A stretch of 7,135 nucleotides of DNA, taken from the NCBI GenBank assembly GCA_004558595.1, contig SFCN01000076.1, positions 1-7,135 on the forward strand. Reading direction: 5' to 3'. The position numbers were made by a program, and so were the translations under genes. Source of the stretch: Phascolarctobacterium sp. (lineage in GTDB: Bacteria > Bacillota > Negativicutes > Acidaminococcales > Acidaminococcaceae). Below are positions 5,949-7,135 of the stretch, piece after piece (the first letter of the stretch is position 1; each line of letters begins with the position of its first letter). A model generated the notes under the pieces. It ran no database searches, had not been told where the DNA came from, and saw nothing but the letters and a program-made list of their open reading frames with translations.

Positions 5949-6019
5949 AAATATCTAAGCGCAGTGGCAATCTATGCCCCAAGCGCAATTTCTTACATTT
6001 ACCTATTTGGAGGCGCATT

Positions 6020-6838
6020 ATGCATCAATATTTATTTTATATCGGTGATTTTCCCGTGCGTATGTACGGATTAGTTTTATGTATGGCGATTTTTCTAGCT
6101 ACGGGCACGGCCTATTTTTTGGCTAAGCAGGACGGACGCTGGCACGAGCATGTGCTGGACATCGGCATTTACGGCGGCTTCGCCGGCCTCATCGGCGGAC
6201 GCTTGTGGGATGTTTTCTTCTTTGATTGGGACTACTACAGCGAGCATCTCATGGAGATTCCCTTCGTATGGCAGGGTGGTATGGCCGTGCAGGGCGGCAT
6301 GCTGGCAGGCATTGCCGCAGGTATCGCCTACTGCAAGCTCCACGATATCGATTGGCTGACCTTCGGCGATATTGTGTCCCCGTCCCTCTTGATTGGCCAA
6401 GCCATTGGGCGTATGGCCAATCTTTTGAACGGCGATGCCTTTGGTACGCCTACGGGCGGTAACTTCGGCCTGCTGTATCCGGAAGGAACGCTGGCCTTTA
6501 AGACCTACGGGGCCCAGCCCCTCTGGCCCGCCGAGGTGTGGGAGGGCCAGTTGGATGTGGTCATCTTCGTGCTGCTGCTCTTATTCCGCACTACGAACCA
6601 CGCCCGCGGACAAGCGCTGTGCATGTATGGTATGCTGTACTCTGTGGTGCGCTTTTTCCTGGAAATGCTGCGAGGCGACTACGCCGAGCCCTGGCTTTTG
6701 GGGCTGAAGTCCGCGCAAGCGACCAGCCTTGGCATTTTCTTAATACTGCTGGCTTTATTTATTTACTGTGGCTGGCGGGAAAAACAGCAGGTGCAACCTG
6801 CAACCAATGCCAAGAGTGCTAAAAAAGGGAAAAAGTAA
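6020..6838 (+). CDS. lgt: Prolipoprotein diacylglyceryl transferase
   Basis: Lgt is an inner-membrane enzyme that moves a diacylglyceryl group from phosphatidylglycerol to the lipobox Cys of prolipoproteins, the first step of lipoprotein maturation. The 272 residues contain about seven hydrophobic segments and a Lys-rich C-terminal tail. Visible hallmarks are RMYG (14-17), GGRLWDVFFF (59-68), the Lgt signature GRMANLLNGDAFG (130-142) and RFFLEMLR (211-218). Arg131, Asn134, Arg211 and Glu215 appear to match functional residues Arg143, Asn146, Arg239 and Glu243 of E. coli Lgt. Two positions differ: the E. coli His103 in the GGMxxHGG motif is Gln91 here (GGMAVQGG, 86-93), and the signature Glu151 is Asp139. 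GGAGG (6009-6013) lies six bases before the ATG. The gene stands alone, divergent from glyQ, and no typical terminator follows. Confidence 0.96.
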   Translation: MHQYLFYIGDFPVRMYGLVLCMAIFLATGTAYFLAKQDGRWHEHVLDIGIYGGFAGLIGGRLWDVFFFDWDYYSEHLMEIPFVWQGGMAVQGGMLAGIAAGIAYCKLHDIDWLTFGDIVSPSLLIGQAIGRMANLLNGDAFGTPTGGNFGLLYPEGTLAFKTYGAQPLWPAEVWEGQLDVVIFVLLLLFRTTNHARGQALCMYGMLYSVVRFFLEMLRGDYAEPWLLGLKSAQATSLGIFLILLALFIYCGWREKQQVQPATNAKSAKKGKK

Positions 6839-6899
6839 GCATTTTCTTTGTCTAAATCTAATTGGCCGTAACTAACAGGAAATAGTTACATAAAAATGC
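6839..6899 (+). other. Nested inverted repeat after lgt
   Basis: Immediately after the lgt stop, GCATTTT (6839-6845) can pair with AAAATGC (6893-6899), enclosing a seven-base-pair hairpin GTAACTA/TAGTTAC (6868-6874 with 6883-6889). No T-tract follows on the plus strand, so this is not a standard intrinsic terminator. It may protect the lgt mRNA 3' end or terminate weakly. Confidence 0.45.
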
Positions 6900-6909
6900 C
6901 AAAAAGACG

Positions 6910-6938
6910 TTGACAAAACCGCTTCTCTTCGCTATAAT
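6910..6938 (+). promoter_or_regulatory. Consensus promoter of tRNA-Arg
   Basis: TTGACA (6910-6915) and TATAAT (6933-6938) are both perfect and exactly 17 bases apart, the full sigma-A consensus typical of stable-RNA genes. The start is expected near 6945, giving a 5' leader of about 20 bases with a small hairpin TGCTT/AAGCA (6947-6960). Confidence 0.95.
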
Positions 6939-6966
6939 ATTAGCGTTGCTTGAAGAAGCACCATGT

Positions 6967-7043
6967 GGCCTCATAGCTCAGCTGGATAGAGCGTTTGACT
7001 ACGAATCAAAAGGTCGCAGGTTCGAGTCCTGCTGAGGTCACCA
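6967..7043 (+). tRNA. tRNA-Arg (anticodon ACG)
   Basis: The sequence folds as a full cloverleaf. The seven-base-pair acceptor GGCCTCA/TGAGGTC has one G-U at positions 2-71. The D-stem is GCTC/GAGC, the anticodon stem TTTGA/TCAAA with loop CTACGAA (anticodon ACG at 7001-7003), the variable loop five bases, and the T-stem GCAGG/CCTGC with loop TTCGAGT. The discriminator is A and the CCA end is encoded. ACG decodes arginine CGU; A34 is normally deaminated to inosine by TadA so that CGC and CGA are also read. The 77-base length is normal. Confidence 0.98.
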
Positions 7044-7054
7044 CAATTAGAACA

Positions 7055-7085
7055 AAGGTTCGCACACTTTGTGCGGACTTTTTTA
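7055..7085 (+). terminator. Intrinsic terminator of tRNA-Arg
   Basis: AAGGTTCGCACA (7055-7066) pairs with TGTGCGGACTTT (7070-7081) around a three-base loop, with wobbles only at the U-G and G-U positions. The stem continues into a run of six T. It begins 12 bases after the CCA end, so the tRNA is a single-gene unit. Confidence 0.93.
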
Positions 7086-7106
7086 TTTTCACTCAACGTA
7101 CATCGA

Positions 7107-7135
7107 GCAAAAACAACCCCCTCCGCCGAAGGCAG
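7107..7135 (-). terminator. Partial terminator at right edge
   Basis: On the minus strand the edge reads CTGCC-TTC-GGCGG followed by AGGGGG and TTGTTTTT (7109-7116). This is the loop, the 3' arm and the T-tract of a hairpin whose 5' arm should lie just outside the window. It suggests a minus-strand gene to the right, convergent with the tRNA. Confidence 0.45.

Noticed and set aside
1..7135. Mobile element or defence island
   Set aside because: All recognised genes are housekeeping and base composition is even. I see no transposase, integrase, phage gene or flanking direct repeats, and the single tRNA is followed directly by its terminator rather than an integrated element.

Overview
The window looks like core chromosome of a low- to mid-GC Firmicute. 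The evidence is a glycine T-box leader ahead of two-subunit glycyl-tRNA synthetase genes, consensus sigma-A promoters, strong Shine-Dalgarno sites and a tRNA gene with an encoded CCA end. The Lgt variant (GDAFG signature) and the short Firmicutes-type peptide deformylase suggest Negativicutes (Selenomonadales or Acidaminococcales). That placement is an inference from recalled family patterns, not from a search.

Layout from left to right. Positions 1-347 hold no gene. They contain a possible leftward promoter and two striking hairpins, at 150-226 and 248-296, with no assigned function. Four genes then lie in one minus-strand operon, listed here in transcription order from the right: glyQ (5546-4665), glyS (4665-2494), a 72-residue unknown protein (2447-2229) and a RumA-type 23S rRNA m5U methyltransferase (2224-854). 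The operon ends at a strong terminator (812-838). A separately initiated def-like peptide deformylase gene (758-348) follows on the same strand. The operon starts at a consensus promoter (5811-5839) and passes through a complete tRNA-Gly T-box leader (about 5590-5804), with a GGC specifier, a UGGA tRNA-acceptor bulge, an antiterminator and a terminator. Divergently, on the plus strand, lie lgt (6020-6838) and then tRNA-Arg(ACG) (6967-7043), which has its own perfect-consensus promoter and a terminator. Half of a minus-strand terminator is visible at the right edge.

Functionally the window is translation-centred: charging of tRNA-Gly, rRNA methylation, N-terminal deformylation and an arginine tRNA, plus lipoprotein lipidation by Lgt. 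Because the T-box should control everything up to 812, uncharged tRNA-Gly is expected to raise not only GlyRS but also the small protein and the rRNA methyltransferase. I see no mobile element, CRISPR array, defence system or toxin-antitoxin pair. The items most worth a second look are the structured gene-free block at 150-296, a roughly 39-residue insertion in GlyS, the unknown 72-residue protein inside the glycine regulon, and active-site substitutions in Lgt and in the deformylase.
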